Positions 37,092-46,708 are shown, counted from the stretch's first letter. The stretch: 64,000 bases of DNA from Marinicella pacifica (GCF_014636635.1 NZ_BMEO01000012.1:1-64000), one strand, 5' to 3'. The notes: generated from the sequence alone by a model not told the origin. Program-made: numbers and translations.

Positions 37092-39956
37092 TTATTGTTG
37101 GGCTTTGGATAGTTGTTCAATCATCTGCTGTAAGCCGGGATCATCCATACCATGATCTTGTACCCGGTCTTGAACGATTTTAAGGTGTTTTTCAGCGGCA
37201 TCAAACTGCTGATTTTTTTGTAAAATTTCAACGTATTTTAACTGTTGACTGAGGGTTCTGATTGCATCATCACCCAGCAAATTTTTGGCCACCTGCCAAC
37301 TTTTTTCTTTATAAATCAAGGCGTTTTTCAGATCTTCTTGTGCCATATATAAATCACCCAGGGTATTATAAGCCGTAATGATTCTTTCATTGTCTTCAGT
37401 CAAGCGGTTCTTGGATGGGTCCACGATACCGGTGATCAAATCAATGGCATCACTTAGACGGTCTTGTTTCTGATATATTTTAGCCAGGGTAAAATAACTA
37501 CCAACGGTCAGCGGATGTTGTTCTCCAAGCGCTTCTTTGGCACTGTTTAAAACGGATTCTCCCAATGGGGTCGCCTGATCAAAATCACCCACATCACCGT
37601 ACAAGCGGGCTAAAATCGTTTGTGAGTAAATGGTCGATTTATGATCCGGACCCAAGGCTTGTCGCTGGCTTTTGACCACGGACTTCAGCAGTTTGATGGC
37701 CCGCTTAAATTCATGGTTCATATTGAGCAAAGCCGCTAAATTGGTTTTGACTTCCCAGGTATCAGGGTGGTTTTCACCCAGACTCTCCGCATACATGTCA
37801 ACCGCCTTTGAGATGTCTTCGATGGCCTTATTAAGATCACCCCGAACATACGCCATGACGCCCATGGAATTAAGCACCCTGGCCGTCAGGGCACTTTGAG
37901 TTCCATGCTGTTTTAATGACAACCGGTAGGCTTTTTCCACATATTCTGTGGCCTGATCCATATTACCGGTGGCCCGATAAGTGCCCGATGTCGCCACATA
38001 AGTATCAATTAACAAGGGATGTCGTTCGCCAAACACGGATTCAATTTGGGTGGTGAGTTCTTCACTGATGGCTAAGGCCTGTTCAGACGCACCCACATCA
38101 TTATACAAATCCAACAAATTGTTTTTAATCGCCAGAATACGCGGATGGGTGGGCGGCAATTTCTGAGCACCGGTTTTTAAAGCTTGCTCTAAAAATTCAA
38201 TCGCTTGTTTCGATTCAGAAGCATTATACAGTAAATCCGCCACCTGAAGTGCCGCTGTTAATTGCTGTTGAATGAAATCGTTTGCTACAAAATAATTATA
38301 CGCCTGGCGTGCCAGACTTAAGGCCTTATCGGTTTCACCGTTTAATGCCACCATAGCTGATTCAATCAACCATATGTCAGCCGATTGACCGGCCTGCTGC
38401 GTTTCTTGAACGCTTTGCTGAAACTGTTGCAACCGCTGTTGAGCCGATTCGGCATCGCCGTTAATAACCGCAATTCTGGCCAGTCCCAGTAAAGCCGAGC
38501 CATCACCCTCTGCTTGTTGGATGGCTTTTTGCCATAAGTCATTGGCCCGATCATACAGTCCCAATTGGAAATATGCCTGGGCGATGGCATCCAATAATTC
38601 ACTTTTATCGGCCGCTTGATCGAAAGTCGCATAATCAATGTTTTCGGCCGCCTGTGCCAATAAAATGCGTGCATCAATGGCCCCACTTTGGGCTTCTTCA
38701 GGTTTGGCCGCGGCAAAAATATTCAGTAAAAATTGTTTAAATTGACGACTTTTTTCGACTTCAACACTGATTTTTTTATACTGCCAGCTAAATACCACCA
38801 GGCTGCTCAAAGCAAACAAAACCAGCGCAACGCTGGTGACAAACAAAGCGGTGCGTCGTTGTGCAAACTTACGAATTCGATAGACATAAGAATCTCTGGA
38901 TGCCGTAATCGGACGCCGCTCGATCCAAGCTTGCAAATCATCAGCGAATGAGTCCATATGCCGGTATCGTCGGTTTGGATCTGACTGCATCGCCTGGTAC
39001 AGAATTTTTCTTAAATCAGTGTCTTTAACCGCTGATTTGAGTAACTTATGGACATGCTGCTCATCATTTTGACAGGCATCAAGCAATCGGTTCTGACTCA
39101 ACGGTGGCTCGCCGGTGATTAATTGTAAGCACACAGCGGCCAATGAAAAGATATCGGTGCGAACACTGATGGACTCAGACTTAATCTGTTCAGGTGCGGC
39201 ATAATTAGGGGTTAAGGCGAGTAAAGTGGTTTTTTGCGGGTCTTTGGGTTGGTTGAGTAATTTGGCGATACCAAAATCCACCACTTTGAGGGTGCCTTGC
39301 CGGTCCAGTAAGATATTGGAAGGTTTTATGTCTCGGTGAACCACCAGATTGCTGTGGGCATAAGCCACCGCCCGGGCCGCCTGAATTATTAACCGTATAA
39401 TGGCACGTGTTGAACATTTTTGATCAGCCACAAACTGATCAATGCTGCGGGCGCCTTCCACCAATTCCATGACCATATAAGGCACCCCATCTGGGCTGTG
39501 CCCGCCATGATACAGCTTCACAATATTGGGGTGTGATAAGCCCGCCAGTATTTTTTGTTCTATTTGAAAACGGTCGCTTAAATGCGATAAATAACCGGGA
39601 TGATTAAAGAGTTTAATCGCCACCGGTTTTTGTACTTCAGATTCAATTTTTTCAGCGGCAAAAACGTCTGCTGTCCCCCCCTGATCCAATGATTGAGTGA
39701 GTCGGTAATCACCCACTTGTTGACCCACTTCAAAACAGCTGTGCTTGATCGCCCGGCGATAACTGTCAGCCGCTTCATCAAAATAATGGCTGGACTGCTG
39801 TCCGGCACTGATCAATGACAGTACCAGGCTTTTGACCTGGTCATCAACATGTGGCAACAAATGTAATTGAGCAATGGCTTCAGAAACCGACAGATCGGTT
39901 AAATCGGCATATATTTCATTCGCCTGTTGCCAGTGTTGTATGTCTTGATCAACCAC
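37092..39956 (-). CDS. Ser/Thr protein kinase with TPR repeats
   Basis: Hanks-type kinase of 954 residues anchored in the inner membrane. N-terminal leader of about 80 residues. Kinase domain about 83-345 with glycine loop (LDQGGTADVF), K115 (VAIK), HRD catalytic D209 in VVHRDIKPSN, DFG D227 and AAPEQ. One transmembrane helix at 371-391. Then a long TPR region with TPR_12-type units (e.g. LGENHPDTWEVKTNLAALLNM, LGEQHPLTVGSYFTLAKIY), presumably periplasmic. The start overlaps the ECF sigma gene by 8 nt. In Xanthomonas citri a PknS kinase controls an adjacent ECF43 sigma factor (EcfK), and the same logic is inferred here. Confidence 0.93.
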   Translation of the reverse strand: MVDQDIQHWQQANEIYADLTDLSVSEAIAQLHLLPHVDDQVKSLVLSLISAGQQSSHYFDEAADSYRRAIKHSCFEVGQQVGDYRLTQSLDQGGTADVFAAEKIESEVQKPVAIKLFNHPGYLSHLSDRFQIEQKILAGLSHPNIVKLYHGGHSPDGVPYMVMELVEGARSIDQFVADQKCSTRAIIRLIIQAARAVAYAHSNLVVHRDIKPSNILLDRQGTLKVVDFGIAKLLNQPKDPQKTTLLALTPNYAAPEQIKSESISVRTDIFSLAAVCLQLITGEPPLSQNRLLDACQNDEQHVHKLLKSAVKDTDLRKILYQAMQSDPNRRYRHMDSFADDLQAWIERRPITASRDSYVYRIRKFAQRRTALFVTSVALVLFALSSLVVFSWQYKKISVEVEKSRQFKQFLLNIFAAAKPEEAQSGAIDARILLAQAAENIDYATFDQAADKSELLDAIAQAYFQLGLYDRANDLWQKAIQQAEGDGSALLGLARIAVINGDAESAQQRLQQFQQSVQETQQAGQSADIWLIESAMVALNGETDKALSLARQAYNYFVANDFIQQQLTAALQVADLLYNASESKQAIEFLEQALKTGAQKLPPTHPRILAIKNNLLDLYNDVGASEQALAISEELTTQIESVFGERHPLLIDTYVATSGTYRATGNMDQATEYVEKAYRLSLKQHGTQSALTARVLNSMGVMAYVRGDLNKAIEDISKAVDMYAESLGENHPDTWEVKTNLAALLNMNHEFKRAIKLLKSVVKSQRQALGPDHKSTIYSQTILARLYGDVGDFDQATPLGESVLNSAKEALGEQHPLTVGSYFTLAKIYQKQDRLSDAIDLITGIVDPSKNRLTEDNERIITAYNTLGDLYMAQEDLKNALIYKEKSWQVAKNLLGDDAIRTLSQQLKYVEILQKNQQFDAAEKHLKIVQDRVQDHGMDDPGLQQMIEQLSKAQQ

Positions 39957-40518
39957 CGTCCTTTCCCGTGTTGTGAATCGCCAGTGCCATCGCCTTGGCT
40001 TGTTGCCAACGCCGCATCACCTGACGTTCCGATAAATCAATCACCTCACTGATTTCACCGAATGTTAAACCGAGCAAAACTTTCAGCTGAAGGATCTCTG
40101 ACAAACCGGTATCAATTGCTTCAATTCGCTTGAAAATGCTTTCCATTTCCATCACTTTGAAGTTGAGCTGACTGTCGCCGACACAATCAGATAAGCTGCG
40201 ATCAGATTTAATGTGTTGACGCTTCGCCGTGGCTTTGGCACGCAGACAATCGATCAAATAAGCCCGCATGCTGAGACTCAAGTAATGTAAAAAGTGGCGT
40301 TTATTGTCAAGGTGCAAATCTTCGTTATTGACCACTTTCAGATAACATTCATGAGCCAATACGGTGGGGGTGATGGTTTGACCGGGTGATAGTTGATTAA
40401 GTTGATAGCCCGCGATGTTTTTTATTTCGGCATATAAGAGTGCAAACACTTCATCCACCAAATCTTTACGACCGGCTTTTATTTCAGATAACAGCGCTGT
40501 GATGGCTTGTTGAGGCAT
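39949..40518 (-). CDS. ECF-type RNA polymerase sigma factor
   Basis: Extracytoplasmic-function-like sigma factor, 189 residues, of the group often paired with Ser/Thr kinases. Region 2 is around 15-85 (ITPTVLAHECYLKVVNNEDL, RHFLHYLSLSMRAYLIDCLRAK), region 4 around 130-180 with helix-turn-helix (LKVLLGLTFGEISEVIDLSERQVMRRWQQAKA). Its regulon cannot be told from the sequence. A TATAAT (minus strand, about 40 nt upstream of the ATG) may be part of its promoter. It lacks an anti-sigma partner, and the downstream overlapping kinase is the likely regulator. Confidence 0.9.
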   Translation of the reverse strand: MPQQAITALLSEIKAGRKDLVDEVFALLYAEIKNIAGYQLNQLSPGQTITPTVLAHECYLKVVNNEDLHLDNKRHFLHYLSLSMRAYLIDCLRAKATAKRQHIKSDRSLSDCVGDSQLNFKVMEMESIFKRIEAIDTGLSEILQLKVLLGLTFGEISEVIDLSERQVMRRWQQAKAMALAIHNTGKDGG

Positions 40519-40580
40519 GGGTTTGGCGACTCAGAATCAGGTTTATTATAACAGCGCCTTACCTGAATTCCCTTAACTAT

Positions 40581-43052
40581 CTAAAACAAGTCATCGTAGT
40601 CAATTTTTTCCTGTTCATCTTTAGCAGGCGGTAATCGGCCCACCATAAAATATTCAAGCCGTCCACCGCTGGCCCCCGGGGGCAATAACTCACCGCTATC
40701 AGGATCAATGCGAGCTGATACCACGCCGGCGGGTATGGTACGTGTCTGTTCAGGCAAATCCTGCAAAGCGGTTTGCATATAATCTATCCAGATTGGCAAA
40801 GCCACCCGACCGCCTACTTCACCGCGTCCCATGGGTTCGGGTGTATCAAATCCAACCCACACATTGGTCACCACGTGCGGATGATAGCCGTTAAACCAGG
40901 CATCCATCTGGTCATTGGTGGTGCCCGTTTTACCGGCCAAATCATTGCGGCCCAGGCTTTTGGCTCGGACACCGGTACCGCGCTGAATCACTTCCTGCAT
41001 AAAAGAATCAATAATAAAGGCATTTTCAGCACTGATCACTCGTGGCGCTTTGATTGCCTCGGGTTCGGTCACAACCGGTACATTATTGTCATCATTGTGT
41101 TTCACCACATCCTGATCTTGTGCATTGACCTGTATAAGCGGCGGTTGTTGCGGTTCATCAGCGGGGGGGTCAACTTCAATATCGGCAGCGTCTTTGGCAC
41201 AACGATCACAAGCCAGCACATCCCGGTGTAAGTATACCGGTAAGTTTTGCTGATTATAGATGGCATCTATAACATAGGGTTTAATTAAAAATCCACCGTT
41301 GGCAAACACCCCGAAAGCCCGGTTCATATCAATGATGGGGACATTGGGACTGCCCAGTGAAATGGATAAATCACGGGGCACATCATCCGGATTAAAACCA
41401 AATTTTATGATGTGCTGGCGACCCTGCTGAATACCAATGTGGCGCAGCACCCGAATCGAGACCAGATTACGCGATTTAACCAGACCTTCTCTTAATCGGG
41501 TCGGCCCAAAGATTTTTTCACTGTAATTTTCCGGGCGCCAGGCACGTTCCAGATTGTCGTCTTCAAATACAATCGGCGCATCATTAATCAGACTCGCCGC
41601 GTTCAGACCGTTTTCCAGCGCTGCAGAATAAATAATCGGTTTAAAACCAGAACCCGGTTGGCGTTTAGCCTGAGTAACACGGTTAAATTTACTGATTTGG
41701 TAATCATAACCGCCCACTAAGGCATAGATTTGACCATTTTTAGGATTGCTGCTGACCAGCGCACCTTGAACATTGGGTATTTGGCTCAACAAAAATTCGC
41801 CTTCATTATCACGCGCCACCATCACCACATCACCGGTTTTAAGCACTTCTGTCATGTTTTGCGGTTTATTGCCCACCCGGTAATTGTCCACATAGGGTGC
41901 TGCCCAATCACTGTCCTCAAAGTTCAGTAATATATCCTGACCATCACCGAGTCGTGCCTGGGCTTCGCGCTCATCTACCGACAAAACCAAAGCCGCCTGC
42001 ATACCGGCGGGTTTGGGGAACTCATTGAGTTGTTCAGTTAACTGGTCTAAATCCTGTAACGCCTCAGCATCATAATGTTGAACCGGTCCGCGGTAGCCGT
42101 GGCGTTTATCATACGCTTCTAAGCCTTTTTGCAGCGCTGTCTGTGCCGAAATTTGCAACGCACTGTCTATGGTGGTGACCACCCGATAACCATCGGTGTA
42201 AGCATCATCGCCAAACCGTTCCAACATTTCAATGCGCACCATTTCCGCCACCCACGGCGCCGATATTTCTATTTCAGGCTCATGCAATCGCGCTTCATCC
42301 GGTTCGTTGACAGCCTGTTCGTATTCCTGCCGGCTGATAAATTTCAACTCAAGCATGCGGGCCAAGACATAATTTCGACGTTGTAAAGCGCGTTCTGGAC
42401 TGGTGATTGGATTAATCCGGGAAGGTGCTTTGGGTGGAGCAGCCAACATAGCCATCTGAGCTAAAGTGAGCTGATCCAATGTTTTTCCATAATAAACATC
42501 AGCGGCCGCCGCCACACCGTAAGCGCGGTGGCCCAACAATATTTTATTCAGGTACAGTTCTAAAATTTCATCTTTGGAAATGGTCCGTTCCAGTTTCACC
42601 GATAAAAACAGCTCCTTGATTTTTCGGCTCCAGGTTTGATCCAGAGAGAGAAACACATTACGGGTTAACTGTTGGGTGATGGTGCTACCGCCGCTTTGTT
42701 TTTGACCGGTGGTAATGATTTGCCAGGCTGCCCGCAGTATACCCTTGATATCAAAGCCGTGATGGTCATAAAAATTGGCGTCTTCTGCGGCAAGATACGC
42801 CTGCTTCACCCGAAGAGGAATGTCTTCAATGGCCACCGGAATGCGCCGTTTTGTCCCAAATACGGCCATCAGTTTTTCATCCTGGCTGTACACCCGTAAA
42901 GGCACCTGTAACCGATATTCTTTAATCGATTCAACGGATGGCAATTCCGGTTCAAAATATTTATACATCCCATAAACTGTGATAATGCCCAATAGCAAAC
43001 AGACCAATCCGAGTTTGGTCAAAAACCACAGTACTTTAAGTGTTTTATGCAT
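40581..43052 (-). CDS. mrcA: Bifunctional penicillin-binding protein 1A
   Basis: Class A PBP with both glycosyltransferase and transpeptidase activity for side-wall peptidoglycan. 823 residues. Cytoplasmic tail and transmembrane helix (LGLVCLLLGIITVYGMYKYF, about 14-33). GT51 domain with catalytic E90 in AAEDANFYDHHG and GGSTITQQLTRN. A PBP1A-type OB insert (about 310-420). Transpeptidase domain with S-x-x-K in GSGFKPIIY, S-x-N as SRN and KTGT in AGKTGTTND. A Pro/Asp-rich insert (about 625-680, with C-D-R-C) precedes the last motif. Divergent from the two-component system. Confidence 0.96.
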   Translation of the reverse strand: MHKTLKVLWFLTKLGLVCLLLGIITVYGMYKYFEPELPSVESIKEYRLQVPLRVYSQDEKLMAVFGTKRRIPVAIEDIPLRVKQAYLAAEDANFYDHHGFDIKGILRAAWQIITTGQKQSGGSTITQQLTRNVFLSLDQTWSRKIKELFLSVKLERTISKDEILELYLNKILLGHRAYGVAAAADVYYGKTLDQLTLAQMAMLAAPPKAPSRINPITSPERALQRRNYVLARMLELKFISRQEYEQAVNEPDEARLHEPEIEISAPWVAEMVRIEMLERFGDDAYTDGYRVVTTIDSALQISAQTALQKGLEAYDKRHGYRGPVQHYDAEALQDLDQLTEQLNEFPKPAGMQAALVLSVDEREAQARLGDGQDILLNFEDSDWAAPYVDNYRVGNKPQNMTEVLKTGDVVMVARDNEGEFLLSQIPNVQGALVSSNPKNGQIYALVGGYDYQISKFNRVTQAKRQPGSGFKPIIYSAALENGLNAASLINDAPIVFEDDNLERAWRPENYSEKIFGPTRLREGLVKSRNLVSIRVLRHIGIQQGRQHIIKFGFNPDDVPRDLSISLGSPNVPIIDMNRAFGVFANGGFLIKPYVIDAIYNQQNLPVYLHRDVLACDRCAKDAADIEVDPPADEPQQPPLIQVNAQDQDVVKHNDDNNVPVVTEPEAIKAPRVISAENAFIIDSFMQEVIQRGTGVRAKSLGRNDLAGKTGTTNDQMDAWFNGYHPHVVTNVWVGFDTPEPMGRGEVGGRVALPIWIDYMQTALQDLPEQTRTIPAGVVSARIDPDSGELLPPGASGGRLEYFMVGRLPPAKDEQEKIDYDDLF

Positions 43053-43158
43053 ATTTTTTATCCTTAAGATGGGATGATGGTTTGTAATTACGGTGTCACA
43101 TTATACAATGAATCACTTGCTTAACCGGCTTTGACCGAAACAGAGAACCAAAAATTTC

Positions 43159-43851
43159 ATGAAAACCCAAAAACACATTGTAATTGTTGAAGATGAGACT
43201 GATTTGTTGGCCAATTACCGTGCCGCTTTAGAACAACACGGTTACCGTGTTACCGGACTTAACAGCCGCCAACAGGCCGACACATTCTTTCTGCAATCAT
43301 TACCGGATTTGGCCATTTTAGACATCGGCCTCGGTGATGAACCCGATGCCGGTTTTGATTTGTGCCGAAATTTACGCCAGCAATCTGACAGTCTCCCCAT
43401 TCTCATCCTCACCGCCCGCGACCATGAAGTGGACGTGGTGTCCGGCTTACGCTTGGGTGCCGATGATTACCTTAGCAAGGATATATCGATGCCCCACCTG
43501 CTGGCGCGGGTGGCCGGTTTATTTCGCCGCAGCGAACTGCGTGATAACAAACAACAGCAAAAGCAATGGCAACAAGGCCCCTTAACCGTACTCACCGACA
43601 ATTTACAAGTACAATGGCACAATCAAACCGTGCCCTTGACCGTGACTGAATTTTGGATGGTGCAATCCCTGGCGCGTTATCCGGGCCAGGTCAAAACCCG
43701 TGATCAGCTGATGCAGGATGCCAATATCTATGTGGACGAAGGTACCATTACCTCACATGTCAAACGCATCCGCAAAAAGTTTATGGCAATAGACCCTGAC
43801 TTTGATTGTATTGACACTGTTCACGGTATGGGCTACCGCTGGCAATCATGA
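43159..43851 (+). CDS. OmpR-family response regulator, PdsR-like
   Basis: 230-residue response regulator: receiver domain with acidic pair E11-D12, phospho-acceptor D55 (AILDIGLGD), Thr in LILTARD and the conserved Lys in YLSKD, followed by a winged-helix DNA-binding domain (about 140-228: LTVTEFWMVQSLARYPGQVKTRDQL). Receiver-specific strings DIGLGDEPDAGFDLCR and DVVSGLRLGADDYLSKDIS closely match the PdsR type described for the proteobacterial dedicated sortase system. No sortase lies in this window. TTGTAA (43082) and TACAAT (43104) form a candidate promoter. The stop overlaps the kinase ATG. Confidence 0.85.
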   Translation: MKTQKHIVIVEDETDLLANYRAALEQHGYRVTGLNSRQQADTFFLQSLPDLAILDIGLGDEPDAGFDLCRNLRQQSDSLPILILTARDHEVDVVSGLRLGADDYLSKDISMPHLLARVAGLFRRSELRDNKQQQKQWQQGPLTVLTDNLQVQWHNQTVPLTVTEFWMVQSLARYPGQVKTRDQLMQDANIYVDEGTITSHVKRIRKKFMAIDPDFDCIDTVHGMGYRWQS

Positions 43852-45677
43852 AACTCAAATGGCAAATTGGTATCACTGCCCTGTTAAGCCTCTGTTTTCC
43901 AATTTTAATGTGGCTTACATTGTCACGATTAAACCTCAGTTACCAAAATAATTTACTCAACGCCGGTCGCCAGCAAGCCAACCTCATCGCCAACAGTATC
44001 GAGCAATACCTAAGCGACTTTGATCAGCCTATCTCAGGTCTTATCGCAGAGCCCCTGACACCCCCGATTCAGCTCAACGGCTTATCCGATGAATGGCTAT
44101 CTTTAACCGCTTATGAAGCGGATGAACAGTTACAATTTAAATTAGGCCAACACCGGCAACAGCTTTATTTATGGGTTTTGGTGAAAGACACCACACGCCG
44201 CGCGGAACCCGGCGGTGACCAAATTTCTATTGCGTTCGGCGACGACGATAATATTGCGCTCACACATATCCAAAGACAGGCCGAAGGGCCTGTTAACGAC
44301 ATCGCGCCACTCAAAGCTTACTGGCATGAAACCGCCGGCGGTTATCAGCTGGAACTCCGACTGCCCGACCAGCATTTGACTCGGCTGGGCGTGGTGGCCA
44401 CGGACCAAAATTTTTCCAGTAACACACGCTATTACGGTCATTATGCCAACAACAACATACAACTCAAAGCCCTATTTAAACCCGTTCAGGCATGGCACAA
44501 ACGCCTCAGTCAAATCACCCCGAACAATGCCCGACTGCTGGTCACTGATGACCACAAGCGACCTTATTACGACATCAACAAAACCACCACACAAGCAAGC
44601 GATAATGACTGGCTGACCCATGTACTTTATCCGCTGATTTTTGCCAGTAAAAACAATGGCTCACAACATAATCTCGACCGACAAGTGATTCACAGGGACT
44701 TTCAGGGCGGACAAATAACCCTAACCCTGACCCACCCGCTGACCCACCGCAACTTAATTCGCACCTTTATTCAAACCATCGGTTGGCTGTTCGTCATCGC
44801 TTTGATGTTACTGCTGCTGTTTTTTGCCTATGCCGCCGTGTTGGCCTGGCGCATCCGCCGCTTAAGCCGTCAATTGCGTCATGTATTAGATGAATCGGGC
44901 ATTATTCATAAACATTTACCCTCGTTAAAGGCTGCGGATGAAGTGGGTGATTTGTCCCGCGATTTGCATCAGTTGCTGAACCGCATGGACCAATACACTG
45001 ATTATTTAAAACAACTGGGCAGTCGCCTAAGCCACGAAATGAAAACCCCGATCGGGATTATCCAATCGTCCCTGGACAATGTCAGTCATCAACAACTGCC
45101 GCCCCAGCAACAAACCTTTATTGATCGTGCCGCCAAAGCCAATACCCGTCTAAAATTCATCCTCAATCAACTCAGTTCATTAAGCCGTTTACAACAAGCC
45201 ATCAATGAAAACGAACAACAGACTTTTGACCTCAATCAGTTATTAGAAGACTTGTTGCCCGCATACCAAAACCAATTAAACAAGATTCAATACCTTAGCC
45301 CCAATCAAGCCGTTATGATAAAAGGCAACCCGGACTTGATGGCACAACTTTTGGATAAAGTGATGGATAATGCAATGGATTTCAGCCTCTCCAATCACCC
45401 CATCCAGGTCGAATTAAGCCTTCACCCCGATAACCGACATTATCAACTGACCATTCGCAATCAGGGCCCCACCATACCGACAGAGAAATTAACCACCGTA
45501 TTTGAATCATTACATTCCTACCGGAGTGAGTCTAAATCGGGACATTTAGGCATTGGCCTCTATGTGGCTCAACTGATTGCTCGTTTCCATCATGCTGACA
45601 TCCACATCAACAACCAATACCAACCTGATGGTGTGGTGGTCACCCTGGCAGGAATGTGCGCAACTGATATCAGATAA
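43848..45677 (+). CDS. Sensor histidine kinase, PdsS-like
   Basis: 609-residue membrane sensor kinase. TM1 about 9-28, a periplasmic sensor of about 280 residues, TM2 about 309-333, HAMP-like linker, HisKA with H396 (LGSRLSHEMKTPIG), HATPase with N508 (DKVMDNAMDFS) and a G box (GIGLYVAQLI). The sensor (about 70-205) reads like a CBM9-type beta-sandwich: IQLNGLSDEWL, then LYLWVLVKDTTRRAEPGGDQISIAF. This layout resembles PdsS, the kinase paired with PdsR. Ligand unknown. 4-nt overlap with the response regulator. Confidence 0.85.
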   Translation: MKLKWQIGITALLSLCFPILMWLTLSRLNLSYQNNLLNAGRQQANLIANSIEQYLSDFDQPISGLIAEPLTPPIQLNGLSDEWLSLTAYEADEQLQFKLGQHRQQLYLWVLVKDTTRRAEPGGDQISIAFGDDDNIALTHIQRQAEGPVNDIAPLKAYWHETAGGYQLELRLPDQHLTRLGVVATDQNFSSNTRYYGHYANNNIQLKALFKPVQAWHKRLSQITPNNARLLVTDDHKRPYYDINKTTTQASDNDWLTHVLYPLIFASKNNGSQHNLDRQVIHRDFQGGQITLTLTHPLTHRNLIRTFIQTIGWLFVIALMLLLLFFAYAAVLAWRIRRLSRQLRHVLDESGIIHKHLPSLKAADEVGDLSRDLHQLLNRMDQYTDYLKQLGSRLSHEMKTPIGIIQSSLDNVSHQQLPPQQQTFIDRAAKANTRLKFILNQLSSLSRLQQAINENEQQTFDLNQLLEDLLPAYQNQLNKIQYLSPNQAVMIKGNPDLMAQLLDKVMDNAMDFSLSNHPIQVELSLHPDNRHYQLTIRNQGPTIPTEKLTTVFESLHSYRSESKSGHLGIGLYVAQLIARFHHADIHINNQYQPDGVVVTLAGMCATDIR

Positions 45678-45775
45678 CGGCAAAGACTGACTAAAAAAGT
45701 CAAGCCAAGCTGAACAATGATTGATAGAATAAGCGGGTTTTTGAACATAATGAGTCCATCAGCATAAACTACGCC

Positions 45776-46330
45776 ATGACCAAACACATCCCCAATTTCC
45801 TCACCATTCTCAGGGTCCTTTTGATACCGGTCATGATTCTGTTTTTTTATCTGCCCTTCGAATGGGCGCGTTTCGTGGCCTGCTGGGTATTTGTGCTGGC
45901 CGGCATCACCGACTTTTTTGACGGTTACATTGCCAGAAAATACAACGTATCATCCAAGCTTGGTGCTTTTTTAGACCCGGTGGCCGATAAATTAATGGTC
46001 ACCACTGCACTGGTGGTTTTGCTCCAGGATCACCCCACCACCCTCATGATGATAGCCACAGCCGTTATTGTCGGTCGTGAAATCACCATCAGCGCCTTGC
46101 GCGAATGGATGGCCGAACTCGGCTCCCGCAGTGCCGTTAATGTCGCCATGGTCGGCAAAATAAAAACCGTCTTCCAAATGATGGCCATCGGTTTTTTACT
46201 CTATGAAGCCGACTTATGGTTTATACCCGTACAACAGATTGGTTTAGGCCTGCTTTACATTGCCGCCACGCTCACACTTTATTCCATGGTGGTCTATTTA
46301 CGTGCCGCCTGGCCCCTGATGCGCGAATAA
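45776..46330 (+). CDS. pgsA: CDP-diacylglycerol--glycerol-3-phosphate 3-phosphatidyltransferase
   Basis: Inner-membrane enzyme of phosphatidylglycerol synthesis. 184 residues with the CDP-alcohol phosphatidyltransferase signature D-G-x2-A-R-x8-G-x3-D-x3-D (DGYIARKYNVSSKLGAFLDPVAD, written in part) and four to five hydrophobic helices. The N-terminus NFLTILRVLLIPVMI is typical. It is followed by tRNA-Gly, tRNA-Cys and tRNA-Leu, the same neighbours as pgsA in E. coli. No good Shine-Dalgarno. Confidence 0.96.
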   Translation: MTKHIPNFLTILRVLLIPVMILFFYLPFEWARFVACWVFVLAGITDFFDGYIARKYNVSSKLGAFLDPVADKLMVTTALVVLLQDHPTTLMMIATAVIVGREITISALREWMAELGSRSAVNVAMVGKIKTVFQMMAIGFLLYEADLWFIPVQQIGLGLLYIAATLTLYSMVVYLRAAWPLMRE

Positions 46331-46353
46331 TGACTTTTTTATCCAAAAATGGA

Positions 46354-46381
46354 TTGACAATAAAAACATTACGGCTAAAAT
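46354..46381 (+). promoter_or_regulatory. Promoter of tRNA-Gly
   Basis: TTGACA (46354-46359), 16-nt spacer, TAAAAT (46376-46381). Predicted start near 46388, seven bases before the mature tRNA. Confidence 0.7.
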
Positions 46382-46394
46382 AGCCAACCTCAAA

Positions 46395-46469
46395 GCGGGA
46401 ATAGCTCAGCGGTAGAGCACAACCTTGCCAAGGTTGGGGTCGGGAGTTCGATCCTCCTTTCCCGCTCCA
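46395..46469 (+). tRNA. tRNA-Gly (GCC)
   Basis: Acceptor arms GCGGGAA and TTCCCGC pair fully. D arm AGCTCAGCGGTAGAGC. The anticodon stem CAACC/GGTTG encloses loop TTGCCAA with anticodon GCC. T arm has GTTCGATCC. CCA is encoded (46467-46469). Confidence 0.97.
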
Positions 46470-46475
46470 AATAAT

Positions 46476-46504
46476 AAAAGGGCTGATTAAATCAGCCCTT
46501 TTTT
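46476..46504 (+). terminator. Terminator after tRNA-Gly
   Basis: A 12-bp stem (aaaagggctgat and atcagccctttt) with a 3-nt loop continues into T residues, 7 nt past the tRNA end. tRNA-Cys must therefore have its own promoter. Confidence 0.85.
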
Positions 46505-46548
46505 GTTTTCAGCCCAAGCGCTCGTCAAAACCCAAAACGAAGCTTGCA

Positions 46549-46577
46549 CTGACAACAAATAAAAGCGAGAATAAAAA
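46549..46577 (+). promoter_or_regulatory. Candidate promoter of tRNA-Cys
   Basis: CTGACA (46549-46554), 17 nt, TAAAAA (46572-46577), ending 24 nt before the tRNA. Confidence 0.45.
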
Positions 46578-46601
46578 CGCGAAGAAGATAGGCATATTTC
46601 C

Positions 46602-46675
46602 GGCTGGATGGCAGAGTGGTGATGCAGCGGATTGCAAATCCGTGTACCCCGGTTCGATTCCGGGTTCAGCCTCCA
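46602..46675 (+). tRNA. tRNA-Cys (GCA)
   Basis: Acceptor arms GGCTGGA and TTCAGCC pair with one G-T. The anticodon loop TTGCAAA holds GCA. T arm GGTTCGATTCC. CCA encoded at 46673-46675. Confidence 0.97.
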
Positions 46676-46688
46676 TCTTCAAAACAAA

Positions 46689-46708
46689 AAAGGACCCAAA
46701 AGTCCTTT
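46689..46708 (+). terminator. Hairpin after tRNA-Cys
   Basis: AAAGGAC, 6-nt loop, GTCCTTT. The T run is short (three), so termination may be partial. A second perfect hairpin (ttcgcca/tggcgaa, 46741-46757) follows. Confidence 0.45.
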
